Origin: Parvibaculum indicum
Lineage (GTDB): Bacteria > Pseudomonadota > Alphaproteobacteria > Parvibaculales > Parvibaculaceae
Assembly (NCBI RefSeq): GCF_011762095.1
Contig: NZ_JAASQO010000001.1
Location: 186,001 to 250,000 of the forward strand
Length of the DNA stretch: 64,000 bases
Direction: 5' to 3'
Below, piece by piece: positions 35,530-45,076 of the stretch. The stretch's first letter is position 1. Every line of letters starts with the position of its first letter. A program made the position numbers and the translations under genes. The notes below the pieces were generated by a model. It worked only from the letters and a program-made list of their open reading frames with translations, was not told where the DNA came from and did no database searches.

Positions 35530-36141
35530 TTAGTCCTTCTCAGCCAGGCGCGCGACATAGCGGGCCAGCATATCAATTTCAAGATTAATCGCATCGCCCT
35601 CGCGGGCGCCGCCCCAGGTGGTGACCTCCTGGGTATGCGGAATGATGTTGACGCCGAAATGGCAGGTGCCGTCGGCCTGGTCCTCGACCTCGTTCACGGT
35701 GAGGGAGGTGCCGTTGATGGTGATGGAGCCCTTGGAGGCGATATAGCGGGCAAGCGATGCCGGCGCCTCGAAGGTGAAGCGTTTGGAATCGCCCTCGTCG
35801 CGGATGACGACGATCCGCCCCACCCCGTCCACATGGCCGGAGACGATATGGCCGCCCAACTCGTCGCCCGCTTTCAGCGCACGTTCGAGATTGATCCGCG
35901 TACCCTCTTTCCAGCCGCCCAGAACGGTGCAGTCGAGCGTCTCGGCGGAGGCATCGACGGCAAACCAGTTGCCGCCGTCCGTGCCCTTGTCCACCACGGT
36001 GAGGCAGCAGCCCGAACAGGCGATGGACGCGCCCATGTCGATGCCGGCGGGGTCGTATGCCGTGGCGATGACGAAGCGCGTGTCGCCGCGCTTTTCGACG
36101 GCGCGAACGGTGCCTATGTCCGTCACGATACCGGTGAACAT
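35530..36141 (-). CDS. ribE: Riboflavin synthase alpha subunit
   Basis: Dismutates two lumazine molecules to riboflavin. Its 203 residues hold two lumazine-binding beta-barrel repeats. It starts MFTGIVTDIGTVRAVEKRGD. The first barrel has IACSGCCLTVVDKG near residue 41, and the second has the equivalent SITINGTSLTVNEVED near residue 138. Sits between ribD (6-base gap) and the RibBX gene (6-base gap), so it is tightly co-transcribed. Confidence 0.97.
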   Translation of the reverse strand: MFTGIVTDIGTVRAVEKRGDTRFVIATAYDPAGIDMGASIACSGCCLTVVDKGTDGGNWFAVDASAETLDCTVLGGWKEGTRINLERALKAGDELGGHIVSGHVDGVGRIVVIRDEGDSKRFTFEAPASLARYIASKGSITINGTSLTVNEVEDQADGTCHFGVNIIPHTQEVTTWGGAREGDAINLEIDMLARYVARLAEKD

Positions 36142-36147
36142 GATCGA

Positions 36148-37272
36148 TCAGCTCCGAAAGACATAGCTCGACAGCGTATCGTCGCCGAGCTTCATGCTGT
36201 GCGTGTGAATGAAACCCGGCGCATCGCCGACGCGCCCGATGCCGAGCGAGGCGATGGCGGGATAGCCGTCGCCGCCCAGCAGCGTCGGCGCGCGGAACCA
36301 TTCGAGCCGGTCCACGAGATGCGCCTGAATGAGCGAGGAGGCAAGCCGCGCCCCACCCTCGACCAGCACGCGGGTCAATCCGCGTTCGGCGAGTTTTTCC
36401 ATGGCGATGCGCATATCCATGACGCCGTTTTTGTCGGGCGCGACGTCGACAAGGTCCACACCGCATCCCTCGAACGCCTTGCGCCGCTCCGTATCGCCTT
36501 CCGGATGGGTGAGGACGATGAGCGGCACATCCTTCGCCGTGCCGACGAGCTTCGAGGTCAGCGGCAGACGCAGGCGCCCGTCCGCGACGATGCGGATCGG
36601 ATGGCGGTCGGCCATGCCCGGCAGGCGGCAGGTGAGTTCGGGATCGTCGACGATGGCGGTGGCGCTGCCAACCATGATGGCGTCATGCGTGGCGCGCAAA
36701 AGATGTCCGCGGGCGCGCGCGGCCTCGCCGGTGATCCACTGGCTATGACCGGAATGGGTCGCGGTGCGCCCGTCCAGCGTGCTGGCGATCTTGAGCGTCA
36801 CCAGCGGGCGATTGTCGCTTACCTTGAGGAAGAAACCTTCATTGAGCGCATGGGCCTCGAGCGCGCAGACGCCGTCTTCGACCTCGATGCCCGCCTTTTC
36901 CAGCAGTGCGAGCCCACGCCCGCCGACGCGCGGGTCCGGATCGGCGATCGCCGCGACGACGCGCGCAATCCCCGCATCGATCAGCGCCTGGGCGCAGGGC
37001 GGCGTCTGTCCGTGATGGGCGCAGGGCTCAAGCGAGACATAGGCGGTCGCGCCACGCGCCGCCTCGCCTGCGCGCCCCAGCGCTTCCGTTTCGGCATGAG
37101 GACGGCCGCCGGGCCGGGTCCAGCCGCGCCCGACGACGCGCGGAGCGTCTTCGTCCTCGCGCACGATGACGCAACCGACAGCCGGGTTCGGCGCCACACG
37201 GCCCAGACCGCGCGCAGCCAGCGCCAGCGCCATTTTCATGCAATCCGTATCGTAGGGCCGGACCATGCTCAT
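36148..37272 (-). CDS. ribD: Bifunctional riboflavin deaminase/reductase RibD
   Basis: Steps two and three of riboflavin synthesis in one chain of 374 residues. The N-terminal deaminase domain (about 1-150) has the zinc site: HAETEAL near residue 59 and EPCAHHGQTPPC near residue 82. The C-terminal reductase (about 155-365) has LKIASTLDGRTATHSG and MVGSATAIVDDPELTCR. The annotated ATG at 37272 has GGGAG directly against it; the ATG two codons in (37266) has better spacing. Second gene of the nrdR-rib operon. Confidence 0.97.
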   Translation of the reverse strand: MSMVRPYDTDCMKMALALAARGLGRVAPNPAVGCVIVREDEDAPRVVGRGWTRPGGRPHAETEALGRAGEAARGATAYVSLEPCAHHGQTPPCAQALIDAGIARVVAAIADPDPRVGGRGLALLEKAGIEVEDGVCALEAHALNEGFFLKVSDNRPLVTLKIASTLDGRTATHSGHSQWITGEAARARGHLLRATHDAIMVGSATAIVDDPELTCRLPGMADRHPIRIVADGRLRLPLTSKLVGTAKDVPLIVLTHPEGDTERRKAFEGCGVDLVDVAPDKNGVMDMRIAMEKLAERGLTRVLVEGGARLASSLIQAHLVDRLEWFRAPTLLGGDGYPAIASLGIGRVGDAPGFIHTHSMKLGDDTLSSYVFRS

Positions 37273-37317
37273 CTCCCGCGGGCTCTTCAGACAAGACCGG
37301 GCCCGGCAGGGAAAAAG

Positions 37318-37797
37318 CTAGTCCCGATCTTCGTCCACGTCCGGTTCCGGGCCGCTCAACTCGCCCAGAAACTCTTCGAAATCCTTGACTTCGCGGAAGT
37401 TTCTGTAAACCGAGGCGAAGCGTACATAGGCCACGGCGTCGAGAGAGCTGAGGCCTTCCATCACGAGCGTTCCCACCATTTTGGAGGGAATCTCGCTCTC
37501 GCCCATGCTCTCAAGCCGCCGGACGATGCCCGATACCATACGCTCGATGCGTTCCTGCTCAACCGGGCGTTTGCGCACGGCAATTTGCACGGAACGCATA
37601 AGCTTGTCCCGATCGAAGGGCACCCGGCGGCCATTGCTCTTCACAATGGTCAGCTCGCGGAGCTGAACACGCTCGAAGGTCGTGAACCGCCCGCCGCAGG
37701 CCGGGCAGAAGCGGCGGCGCCGGATCGCCGTGTTGTCCTCGGTGGGACGCGAGTCCTTCACCTGGGTATCTTCGTTTCCGCAATATGGACAACGCAT
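37318..37797 (-). CDS. nrdR: Transcriptional repressor NrdR
   Basis: ATP/dATP-sensing repressor of ribonucleotide reductase genes. It is 159 residues long. The zinc ribbon has [18 protein letters not shown] and [18 protein letters not shown]; the ATP-cone begins near residue 49 ([19 protein letters not shown]). Start taken at 37797, where the family's MRCPYCG begins; the open frame extends 8 codons further upstream. Located between glyA and ribD, its common alphaproteobacterial place. Confidence 0.97.
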   Translation of the reverse strand: MRCPYCGNEDTQVKDSRPTEDNTAIRRRRFCPACGGRFTTFERVQLRELTIVKSNGRRVPFDRDKLMRSVQIAVRKRPVEQERIERMVSGIVRRLESMGESEIPSKMVGTLVMEGLSSLDAVAYVRFASVYRNFREVKDFEEFLGELSGPEPDVDEDRD

Positions 37798-37868
37798 GCG
37801 ATGCCGCCCCCGCCTTTCCATCGGCCTTCAGGCCGATATGTGCCCCTCAGAAAAAGATCGGTCCCAGT

Positions 37869-39185
37869 CTACTGCGGACCGCCATAGATCGGAAACCGCT
37901 TGCACAGCTCCAGAACGTCCGCGCCGACCTTTTGTTCGACATCGGCGTTCTTTTCCGGGCCATTGGCGGCCAGGCCGTTCAGCACGTCGACGATCATGCG
38001 GCCGACTTCCTGGAACTCCGTCACGCCGAAACCGCGCGTCGTGCCCGCGGGCGTGCCCAGACGCACGCCGGAAGTGACGGTCGGCTTTTCCGGATCGAAG
38101 GGAATGCCGTTCTTGTTGCAGGTGATGCGCGCTTCTTCCAGCGCCTTCTCGGCGATATTGCCGGTCAGCGACTTCGGACGCAGATCCACCAGCACGACAT
38201 GCGTGTCGGAACCGCCCGAAACGATGTCGAGACCGCCATCGACCAGCGTCGCGGCCAGCGCGCGGGCATTGTCGACGACGCCCTGCGCATAGACCTTGAA
38301 GTCGGGCCGCAGCGCTTCGCCGAACGCAACCGCCTTACCCGCGATCACATGCATGAGCGGACCGCCCTGAATGCCGGGGAAGATCGCAGAATTGATCTTC
38401 TTGCCGAGATCGGGGTTGTTGGACAGGATCATGCCGCCGCGCGGACCGCGCAGCGTCTTGTGCGTCGTGGTGGTGACCACATCGGCATGCGGCAGCGGGC
38501 TGGGATGCGCGCCACCGGCCACAAGACCGGCGAAATGCGCCATGTCGACCATGAAATAGGCACCGACCTTGTCGGCGATCTCGCGGAACGCCTTGAAGTC
38601 GATCTGGCGCGGATAGGCCGAACCGCCCGCGATGATGAGCTTGGGCTTATGCTCCATGGCGAGGCTTTCGACCTCGTCCATGTCGATGCGATGATCCTGC
38701 TGGCGCACGCCATACTGAACCGCATTGAACCATTTGCCCGACTGGTTGGGCGCCGCGCCATGCGTCAGGTGACCGCCGGCGGCAAGGCTCATCCCCAGGA
38801 TCGTATCGCCGGGCTGCAGCAGCGCCTGGAAGACGCCCTGGTTCGCCTGCGAACCGGAATTGGGCTGCACATTCACATAGGCGCAATCGAACAGGCGCTT
38901 GGCGCGTTCGATGGCCAGGTTCTCGGCAATATCGACGAACTCGCAGCCGCCATAATAGCGGCGGCCCGGATAGCCTTCCGCATATTTGTTCGTCAGCACC
39001 GATCCCTGCGCCTCAAGCACGGCGCGGGACACGATGTTCTCGGAAGCAATGAGCTCGATCTGCGTTTGCTGGCGCCCGAGCTCCTGCTCGATCGCCTTCG
39101 TGATTTCAGGATCGCTCTCCGCGAGGCTCGCGGTGAAGAAACCGGCGGACTGACCAGCGCCGGTCGCAGCTTTGCTTAGAGACAT
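37869..39185 (-). CDS. glyA: Serine hydroxymethyltransferase
   Basis: PLP enzyme interconverting serine and glycine with tetrahydrofolate. It has 438 residues. Key parts are [19 protein letters not shown] near residue 41, [18 protein letters not shown] near residue 67 and the Schiff-base lysine in [15 protein letters not shown] near residue 241. The ATG has AAGG 7 bases upstream. Its leader contains a strong GC-rich hairpin. Heads the glyA-nrdR-rib-nusB-thiL run. Confidence 0.97.
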   Translation of the reverse strand: MSLSKAATGAGQSAGFFTASLAESDPEITKAIEQELGRQQTQIELIASENIVSRAVLEAQGSVLTNKYAEGYPGRRYYGGCEFVDIAENLAIERAKRLFDCAYVNVQPNSGSQANQGVFQALLQPGDTILGMSLAAGGHLTHGAAPNQSGKWFNAVQYGVRQQDHRIDMDEVESLAMEHKPKLIIAGGSAYPRQIDFKAFREIADKVGAYFMVDMAHFAGLVAGGAHPSPLPHADVVTTTTHKTLRGPRGGMILSNNPDLGKKINSAIFPGIQGGPLMHVIAGKAVAFGEALRPDFKVYAQGVVDNARALAATLVDGGLDIVSGGSDTHVVLVDLRPKSLTGNIAEKALEEARITCNKNGIPFDPEKPTVTSGVRLGTPAGTTRGFGVTEFQEVGRMIVDVLNGLAANGPEKNADVEQKVGADVLELCKRFPIYGGPQ

Positions 39186-39212
39186 AAATCTACCTTTTTC
39201 AGTTCATATTGC

Positions 39213-39238
39213 CCGCGGGCGCTTCGCGCGCCCCGCGG
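39213..39238 (-). promoter_or_regulatory. GC-rich hairpin in the glyA leader
   Basis: CCGCGGGGCGC and GCGCCCGCGG can pair around a GCGAA loop, ending about 28 bases before the glyA ATG. No T-run follows, so it is not a simple terminator. It could affect translation or mRNA stability; no riboswitch class is recognised. Confidence 0.35.
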
Positions 39239-39744
39239 TGGCCGGTCGTACGAACCTTGTGCCGCGGGGCCCTTCAACACCACCATCAAAGCGCAGGAGT
39301 TCCAGCGCTCTCGCATCGGTATTGCCGCTTAATCCGTCGCCTTCGGTTCGGGCGGGCCCGGGGGACCGGCCAGTGGCGGCGTCATACCATATATGGCCGT
39401 TTGAGAGCAATTGACCCCCATGCGGCAAACGCGGGAACGGAGCGGCAAACCGTTACCGTCTCGTTAAGAGACAATCGCCTGTTCAAGAATAGAATCCGGA
39501 CGGAAATATCCATTTAGAACCTACGGGCAAAAATACGGAGTGCCGATTTCCGCCATGGAACAATAGACGTTTCACTAAATATTCTATCTAATATTTGCCG
39601 ATCTCATGTTTTTCTCGTCTATCTGCTTCAGCTAAATCACGACGCCAGTAACTCACACGGCGTTTGTTGATGTTTTCGTAAAAAGAAGCAGGTTAATTGC
39701 TTGCAGCCCAATGTTGTATCGCGCTAGAAGTTGGGCGTTATTGC

Positions 39745-39763
39745 CACTGAGAGATTCTCAGTG
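39745..39763. promoter_or_regulatory. Perfect 8-base inverted repeat upstream of the MucR-like gene
   Basis: CACTGAGA and TCTCAGTG around GAT, 36 bases before the start codon. It may be an operator or a leader hairpin, and autoregulation by the MucR-like protein is one explanation. Confidence 0.45.
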
Positions 39764-39799
39764 CGCCGATCTCACGAAAATTAAAGGTAAATTCTCAGG

Positions 39800-40246
39800 A
39801 TGGACCAGAACACCACCGGCGACGAAGCCCAGAACAGCGACTATCTTGGCCTCGCTGTTGAGATCGTTTCTGCCTATGTAAGTAATAACGCGATGTCTTC
39901 GGCCGACCTGCCGGCAATGATCCGCACGGTTCATTCGACACTGGCCGACCTCGGACAGGGAACGGACAGCACCGAGCCCGACCTGACGCCCGCCGTGCCG
40001 GTGAAGAAATCGGTGACGCCCGATTACATCATTTGTCTTGAAGACGGCAAAAAGCTGAAAATGCTGAAGCGTTATCTGCGCTCGCAATACGGCATGACGC
40101 CCGAAGAATACCGCGCCCGCTGGGGCCTGCCGCACGACTATCCGATGGTCGCGCCGAACTACGCCGCGCAGCGCTCCAAACTTGCCAAGCAGATCGGTCT
40201 CGGCCGCGCCGGCACCGCCCCCACCCGCGGCCGCCGCAAGAAGTAA
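39800..40246 (+). CDS. Ros/MucR-family regulator with degenerate zinc finger
   Basis: A 148-residue DNA-binding protein of the MucR type, which controls cell-surface, motility and cell-cycle genes in alphaproteobacteria. The N-terminal oligomerisation part (LGLAVEIVSAYVSNNAM) and the region PDYIICLEDGKKLKMLKRYL, MTPEEYRARWGLPHDYPMVA are plain. Cys79 and Asp82 of the finger are kept, but the two histidines of the usual KRHLxTH are Tyr92 and Gln96. The fold must therefore do without the normal zinc set. The C-terminus is basic (TRGRRKK). AGGA lies 4-5 bases before the ATG, behind a long AT-rich promoter zone. Confidence 0.93.
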   Translation: MDQNTTGDEAQNSDYLGLAVEIVSAYVSNNAMSSADLPAMIRTVHSTLADLGQGTDSTEPDLTPAVPVKKSVTPDYIICLEDGKKLKMLKRYLRSQYGMTPEEYRARWGLPHDYPMVAPNYAAQRSKLAKQIGLGRAGTAPTRGRRKK

Positions 40247-40257
40247 GCGCCGACCGG

Positions 40258-40566
40258 TCAGACGACGATACCGCCCCCCGATCCTCCCCCGGAGTTTCGG
40301 GGGGTCGTTTTTTCAGGTGCTTTTTCCGCGCCCTCTTCCAGCCGTTTGAGACGATAGCGAAGTTTGCCCAGCGCCACGCGCTCCAGCTCGCGCTGCGGCG
40401 CGGTGTGCGATCCGATCACCGACACCTCGACGCCGGTTTCGACATCGATCGCCGACACCTTGACGCTGCCGCCCATGGGCTGAAATTCGAAAATGACTTC
40501 CCCGCCGGCGCCCGCCGGCGTTCCGGGACGGCCCCCGCCGCCCTTTTCGGGATCGTCAGGCGGCAC
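40258..40566 (-). CDS. DUF6898-type small protein
   Basis: A 102-residue protein with the core [32 protein letters not shown] recall this alphaproteobacterial domain of unknown function as a neighbour of hemA. The ends are low-complexity (Gly/Pro-rich N-terminus, Gly-rich C-terminus). The GTG start overlaps the 3' end of hemA by 11 bases, so it is in the hemA transcript. It converges with the MucR-like gene 11 bases away. Confidence 0.72.
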   Translation of the reverse strand: MPPDDPEKGGGGRPGTPAGAGGEVIFEFQPMGGSVKVSAIDVETGVEVSVIGSHTAPQRELERVALGKLRYRLKRLEEGAEKAPEKTTPRNSGGGSGGGIVV

Positions 40567-41767
40567 GCCTGATGTTCCGGCGTGTCCACACCTTGTCGAG
40601 CGCGCCCACGAGTTCGCGCATCATCTCGTCGGTATGAACGGGCAAGGGCGTGAAGCGCAGCCGCTCCGTGCCGCGCGGCACGGTGGGATAGTTGATGGGC
40701 TGCACATAGATGTCGAAATCCATCAAAAGCTCGTCGGAGACGGCCTTGCAGACCACCGGGTCGCCCACCATGACCGGCACGATATGGCTTTCGCACATCA
40801 TCACCGGCAGGCCCGCTTCGGCCATCATGGAACGCAGGGTGCGCGCCCGTTCCTGATGCAGCTCGCGCTCCGCATTGCTGCTCTTCAGGTGGCGGACGGA
40901 CGCCAGCACGCCCGCCGCGAGCACCGGCGCAAGCGAGGTGGAGAAGATGAAGCCCGGCGCATAGGAGCGCACGACGTCGATCAGCGTCGAGGAGGCCGCG
41001 ATATAGCCGCCCATCACGCCGAAGCCCTTGGCCAGCGTCCCTTCGATGATGTCGACCTTGTCGAGCACGTCGTCGCGCTCGGCAATGCCGCCACCGCGCG
41101 GCCCGTAAAGGCCGACCGCATGCACCTCGTCCAGATAGGTCAGCGCATTGTAGCGATGCGCCAGGTCGCAGATCTCACCGATGGGCGCAATGTCGCCATC
41201 CATCGAATAGACGCTCTCGAAAGCGACGATCTTCGGCTGGTCGGGATCGATCTCGCGCAGCAGCTCTTCCAGATGCTGAAGATCGTTATGACGCCAGACG
41301 CGCTTGGGCCCGCCGCCGCGGCGAATGCCCTCGATCATGGAGGCGTGGTTCATCTCGTCGGAGATCATCACGCAGTCGCCGAGAATGCGCGCCAGCGTGG
41401 AGAGCGTCGCGTCGTTCGCGGCATAGCCCGAGGTGAAAAGCAGCGCCGATTCCTTCTGGTGAAGATCGGCAAGCTCCTGTTCCAGCTCGACATGGTAATG
41501 CGTGGTACCGGAAATATTGCGCGTACCGCCGGAGCCCGCGCCGACTTCGTCCACCGCCTGCTTCATGGCCGCGACCACCTTGGGGTGCTGGCCCATGCTC
41601 AGATAGTCGTTGGAGCACCAGACGGTGATTTCCTTCGTGCCTTCGGGCGTGTGATAGGTCGCGCGCGGAAAATTGCCGCGATGACGCACGATGTCGGTGA
41701 AGACGCGATACCGCCCTTCATCCTTTACCGCCTGCAGCGCGTCCGCCAGTTTCTTGTCGTAATCCAT
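40556..41767 (-). CDS. hemA: 5-aminolevulinate synthase
   Basis: Condenses glycine and succinyl-CoA to 5-aminolevulinate, the first heme step in alphaproteobacteria. It has 403 residues. Landmarks are [14 protein letters not shown] near residue 49, [19 protein letters not shown] near residue 78, [17 protein letters not shown] near residue 211 and the PLP lysine in [14 protein letters not shown] near residue 245. ATG at 41767 preceded by AGGATAGGG gives the standard length; upstream open sequence is discarded. hemB, the next pathway step, is 7 kb away. Confidence 0.97.
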   Translation of the reverse strand: MDYDKKLADALQAVKDEGRYRVFTDIVRHRGNFPRATYHTPEGTKEITVWCSNDYLSMGQHPKVVAAMKQAVDEVGAGSGGTRNISGTTHYHVELEQELADLHQKESALLFTSGYAANDATLSTLARILGDCVMISDEMNHASMIEGIRRGGGPKRVWRHNDLQHLEELLREIDPDQPKIVAFESVYSMDGDIAPIGEICDLAHRYNALTYLDEVHAVGLYGPRGGGIAERDDVLDKVDIIEGTLAKGFGVMGGYIAASSTLIDVVRSYAPGFIFSTSLAPVLAAGVLASVRHLKSSNAERELHQERARTLRSMMAEAGLPVMMCESHIVPVMVGDPVVCKAVSDELLMDFDIYVQPINYPTVPRGTERLRFTPLPVHTDEMMRELVGALDKVWTRRNIRRAA

Positions 41768-41942
41768 CGCCCTATCCTGCCTTTCCCCGGCCTGTGCCGG
41801 GAGCCTCTCCGTGAGAAGGCACGCAAACGTCACGCGACACCGCTCAATGCCGCCCCCAAACGGGTCCTTGCGCAAACTAACCGTTTGAAACCGCGGGGCC
41901 AGACGCGAATTGTCGCATTATTTTCATAGCATTGATGGGGGA

Positions 41943-42725
41943 TCAGGACGAGGCCCAAAGACCGCGCTCCTCCAGAACCGATTTCAGGATTTTCGGCTCG
42001 TCGGTCATGAGCCCGTCCACCCCGATATCGATGAGGCGATGCATCTCCTCCGGATCGTCGATGGTCCAGACATGGACCTGCATGCCCAGTTCATGCGCAC
42101 GCTCGACGAGCCGCCGGTCGGCGATGGGAATGCCGTGCTGGCGAACGGGCAATTGGGCGCATCCCGCCGCGAAACCGCCCCACAGAAAGCCCAGCGGCCC
42201 GCTCCAGCTTGAAAAACGCAGCCGCGTCGTGCCCAGCGGGCCGATGCCGGTGCACAGATCCGGCCCCAGCGCCTCGCGGACGGCCGCGATACGCCGGTCG
42301 GAAAACGCATTCACACAGACCCGGTCGATCGCCCGCTGCTCTTTCAGAACGCGGATCAGCGGCTCTACCGCATTGTCGAGCTTGGGGTCGATATTGATCC
42401 TGAGATCGGGCCAGGCGGCGAGCATGTCGGCAAAAAGCGGGATCGGCTCCTCGCCCGCGACCAGCGCCGGCTTCACCTCGGCATAGTCCATCTCGCGGAT
42501 GAGGCCCGAGCGGTCCGTCACCCGGTCGAGCCGGTCGTCGTGAAAGGCGAGCAGCACGCCGTCCCGCGTCGCATGGACATCGGTCTCGATATAGCGATAG
42601 CCGAGATCCACCGCGCCCTGAAAGGCGGGCATGGTGTTCTCCGGCCAGGCGCCCGCGCCGCCGCGATGCGCGAAAGCGAGAAGGCCGTCGAATTCGAGAT
42701 AGGGAAATCTGGCGGGCAGCGTCAC
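41943..42725 (-). CDS. Glycerophosphodiester phosphodiesterase
   Basis: UgpQ-like GDPD of 260 residues that splits glycerophosphodiesters into glycerol-3-phosphate and an alcohol. It has the diagnostic FAHRGGAGAWPENTMPAF near residue 18, ETDVHATRDGVLLAFHDD near residue 47 (metal and catalytic His) and the late VHVWTIDDPEEM. There is no signal peptide, so it should be cytoplasmic. Start is GTG at 42725. Confidence 0.93.
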   Translation of the reverse strand: MTLPARFPYLEFDGLLAFAHRGGAGAWPENTMPAFQGAVDLGYRYIETDVHATRDGVLLAFHDDRLDRVTDRSGLIREMDYAEVKPALVAGEEPIPLFADMLAAWPDLRINIDPKLDNAVEPLIRVLKEQRAIDRVCVNAFSDRRIAAVREALGPDLCTGIGPLGTTRLRFSSWSGPLGFLWGGFAAGCAQLPVRQHGIPIADRRLVERAHELGMQVHVWTIDDPEEMHRLIDIGVDGLMTDEPKILKSVLEERGLWASS

Positions 42726-42762
42726 CTGAATTTCGTCCTTTCCTCAGGACTCTTCCTGTTCC

Positions 42763-42856
42763 CGTCATTGCGATGAGGCGCAGCCGACGAAGCAATCCAG
42801 CGCCGAACCAACCGCTTCTGGATTGCCGCGCGCCCTGAAGGGCGCTCGCAATGACG
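42763..42856. repeat. Family A intergenic palindrome (copy A5)
   Basis: Outer arms CGTCATTGCGATGAGG and CTCGCAATGACG, inner arms GAAGCAATCCAG and CTGGATTGC. The right half has a divergent loop (CGCGCGCCCTGAAGGGCG) also seen in A6, so A5 and A6 form a sub-type. Lies between the L,D-transpeptidase and GDPD genes. Confidence 0.85.
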
Positions 42857-42894
42857 ATCCCTTTGAAATCGATGCAACCGCATCAGATCGCCGG

Positions 42895-44313
42895 TCAGTA
42901 CTGCGCGGTCGCAGTGCTGTAGAGGCGGTCGCGATTATAGATGTCGGGTCGGAAATTGACCATGCCGTCGCCATCCACCCAGGCGGTGATGTATTTCAGA
43001 TGGATCGGCACCGCCTGCTTCAGCCCGACGGCCTGGAGATAGCCTCTGGAAATGGTGGCGTCGATGCGCGCGCGGTTCCAGCCCTCCTTGCCTTCGAGCA
43101 GCCAGGTGGCGAGCGTGCGCACTTCCTTCACACGCACGCAACCCGACGAAAAGCTGCGCGAGCTGAGCTGGAAGAGATAGCGCGTCGGCGTGTCGTGCAG
43201 ATAGACCGCATGCTGATTGGGAAAGTCGATCTTCACCCGTCCCAGCGCATTCCACTTGCCCGGATCCTGCCTCAGGTAATAGCGGTTGAACGTATCCGCC
43301 GACCAGTCGACCGAATAGGGATTGATCTCGCGCGCGGTATCGCCCCACCCGGCCATCAGCTTGAAGCCGGCGCGCTGCAGATAGCCGGGATCGGCCTTGA
43401 TCTTGGAGAGCTTGTCCTTGATCGCGATGGATTTCGGCACGAACCAGTAGGGGTTCAGGATGACCGAACTGACGGCGCTCGACAGTTCCGGCGTCTGCCG
43501 GTCGCGCTTGCCGACCACGACGCGCTGGCGGAACTCGACGCGGTTATCGGCAACCGCCTCCACTTCCTGCGCGGCGATGTTCACGAAGACATAGCGTTTG
43601 CTGCCGGCCACCCTGGGGCCCATCTCCGCCAGCCGGGACCGGTTCTGCCGGAGCTGCGCGATACGCCGCGACACCGGCACATTCATCATTTCGAGCGTGC
43701 GCGGGCCGACCACCCCGTCGGGCTTCAACCCGTTGCGGCGCTGAAAGCGCTTCACCGCGGCATCGACCTGCGGCGTGAACAGATAGGGGTCGGCCTCGGA
43801 AGCCTTCATGTCGCCGCCCGCCACCAGCCGCTCGCGCAGCAGCGCCACGCGCCGCTCGGTCACGCCGAGTTCGAGCTTCTCGCCCTGCGGAATGCGCGGC
43901 CAGCCGCCCCAGCTTTCGATTTCCCGGTAAAGCGCAATCGCATGGTCGATACGCCCGACGGCCTCGCCGCCAAGCGTCGGCACACTGCTCTGGGCGACCG
44001 GAACCTCGTCGATCTCGTCGGCCGCCGCGGCGGCGCCGCCCGGCGCATCCGCCGTCGACAGCCCCGCATCGTCCACCGCCGGGGCGTCCCAGGGATCGAC
44101 CCAGGCGTCCGCCGAGCCGTCGAGCCCCCGCGCCTGCACCGCGCCCGCCGAAACGGCGGCGGCAAGGCCGAGCCCGAAAAGGGCCGTCGAAACGGCCCTG
44201 AACGGCAAATATGAGAAAAAACGAACCACCGACCTGCTCTTTCCAGCCCCGCGCGCGAAGGACGCGCTTCCCGCCATGTTTACCATTTCGGGACAGGGAG
44301 CGCGATTGTTCAC
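42895..44313 (-). CDS. L,D-transpeptidase (YcbB/LdtD type)
   Basis: Periplasmic 3-3 peptidoglycan cross-linking enzyme of 472 residues. A basic N-terminus and a hydrophobic stretch (AVSTALFGLGLAAAVSAG) form a signal peptide or anchor. A peptidoglycan-binding repeat lies near residues 185-225 (VKRFQRRNGLKPDGVVGPRTL), then the YkuD catalytic domain with HDTPTRYLF and the active Cys in SSGCVRV near residue 400. GTG at 44313 opens the frame; the ATGs 9 and 12 codons later could also be used. Directly downstream of a MarR-type gene of the LdtR group, which in relatives controls an L,D-transpeptidase. Confidence 0.93.
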   Translation of the reverse strand: MNNRAPCPEMVNMAGSASFARGAGKSRSVVRFFSYLPFRAVSTALFGLGLAAAVSAGAVQARGLDGSADAWVDPWDAPAVDDAGLSTADAPGGAAAAADEIDEVPVAQSSVPTLGGEAVGRIDHAIALYREIESWGGWPRIPQGEKLELGVTERRVALLRERLVAGGDMKASEADPYLFTPQVDAAVKRFQRRNGLKPDGVVGPRTLEMMNVPVSRRIAQLRQNRSRLAEMGPRVAGSKRYVFVNIAAQEVEAVADNRVEFRQRVVVGKRDRQTPELSSAVSSVILNPYWFVPKSIAIKDKLSKIKADPGYLQRAGFKLMAGWGDTAREINPYSVDWSADTFNRYYLRQDPGKWNALGRVKIDFPNQHAVYLHDTPTRYLFQLSSRSFSSGCVRVKEVRTLATWLLEGKEGWNRARIDATISRGYLQAVGLKQAVPIHLKYITAWVDGDGMVNFRPDIYNRDRLYSTATAQY

Positions 44314-44419
44314 AATCCGGACGCCCCCGACATGGCCGAATTAGGCCCCCAGTGTTGCAAATGGGTGCGCCGGGGCGCGACACAAGTCCACCCCTTGCAA
44401 CCCCCGTGCAAACGGCGCC

Positions 44420-44947
44420 TCAGAGACGGTAGCGAATCTGGTCGGTCCAGAAGCGTTCGAGCTTGAAAAGCGTCTGGTTGAGCTGGCGCAGCTCTTCCAC
44501 CGAAATGTCGCCCACTTCCGCGATCTGCTCGCAATGCTTGTCGTAGAGCCGGTCGATCACCGCGCAAATCTCGCGGCCCTTGTCCGTCAGGCGTACCCGC
44601 ACCGAACGGCGGTCCACATTGGAGCGCTGATGATTGATATAGCCCGTCTCGACAAGCTTCTTGAGATTGTAGGAGACATTGGAGCCCAGATAGTGGCCCC
44701 GCGTCTTCAATTCGCCCGCGGTCATCTCGGAACCGCCGATATTGAAGAGCAGCAATGCCTGAACGGAGTTGATTTCGGAGCAGTTCTGGCGCTCCAGCTC
44801 ATCCTTTATGACGTCCAGGAGACGTCGATGCAGACGCTCGACATATGTCAGCGCTTCGAGATAGGTCGTCTTCGACGCTTCATCATTCTGATTGGCGTCT
44901 TCGCCGTCGCGGACAACCGGATTCGGCTTCATTTGTGTCGCACCCAT
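44420..44947 (-). CDS. ldtR: MarR-family regulator of the LdtR group
   Basis: A 175-residue winged-helix regulator. The DNA-binding part spans about residues 65-130 (EMTAGELKTRGHYLGSNVSYNLKKLVETGYINHQRSNVDRRSV). The preceding ALTYVERLHRRLLDVIKDEL and the YLGSNVSYNLKKL helix match LdtR of Liberibacter and Sinorhizobium, a stress-linked activator of a cell-wall transpeptidase. It precedes the L,D-transpeptidase on the same strand by 106 bases, supporting this role. Symbol by homology only. Confidence 0.85.
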   Translation of the reverse strand: MGATQMKPNPVVRDGEDANQNDEASKTTYLEALTYVERLHRRLLDVIKDELERQNCSEINSVQALLLFNIGGSEMTAGELKTRGHYLGSNVSYNLKKLVETGYINHQRSNVDRRSVRVRLTDKGREICAVIDRLYDKHCEQIAEVGDISVEELRQLNQTLFKLERFWTDQIRYRL

Positions 44948-45076
44948 GACTTCGGCCCAAGCAAGCTGTTACACACCCGGGTCCTTCTGACCCGACTCGC
45001 CGAAAAACATAGCGGTGCCATACTAATGATGGCTTAAGACCCGATTTGGCCTGTCCTCATATGAACCAAAAAACGG

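Larger units (their letters stand above)
39186..39799. other. Gene-free divergent interval between glyA and the MucR-like gene
   Basis: 614 bases with no supported gene. The half next to glyA is GC-rich and holds a strong hairpin in the glyA leader. The half from about 39,430 to 39,790 is clearly AT-richer than anything else in the window, with runs such as TAAATATTCTATCTAATATT. It ends with an 8-base inverted repeat. AT-rich autoregulated promoters are typical of MucR-family genes. I see no tRNA, riboswitch or small RNA that I can name. Confidence 0.6.

Noticed and set aside
34504-37887. Very long plus-strand open frame (over 1,100 codons) opposite the riboflavin genes
   Set aside because: It lies antisense to ribH, ribBX, ribE, ribD and nrdR, all clear genes. 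The translation is rich in Arg, His and Asp as expected from the reverse of GC-rich codons and has no domain.
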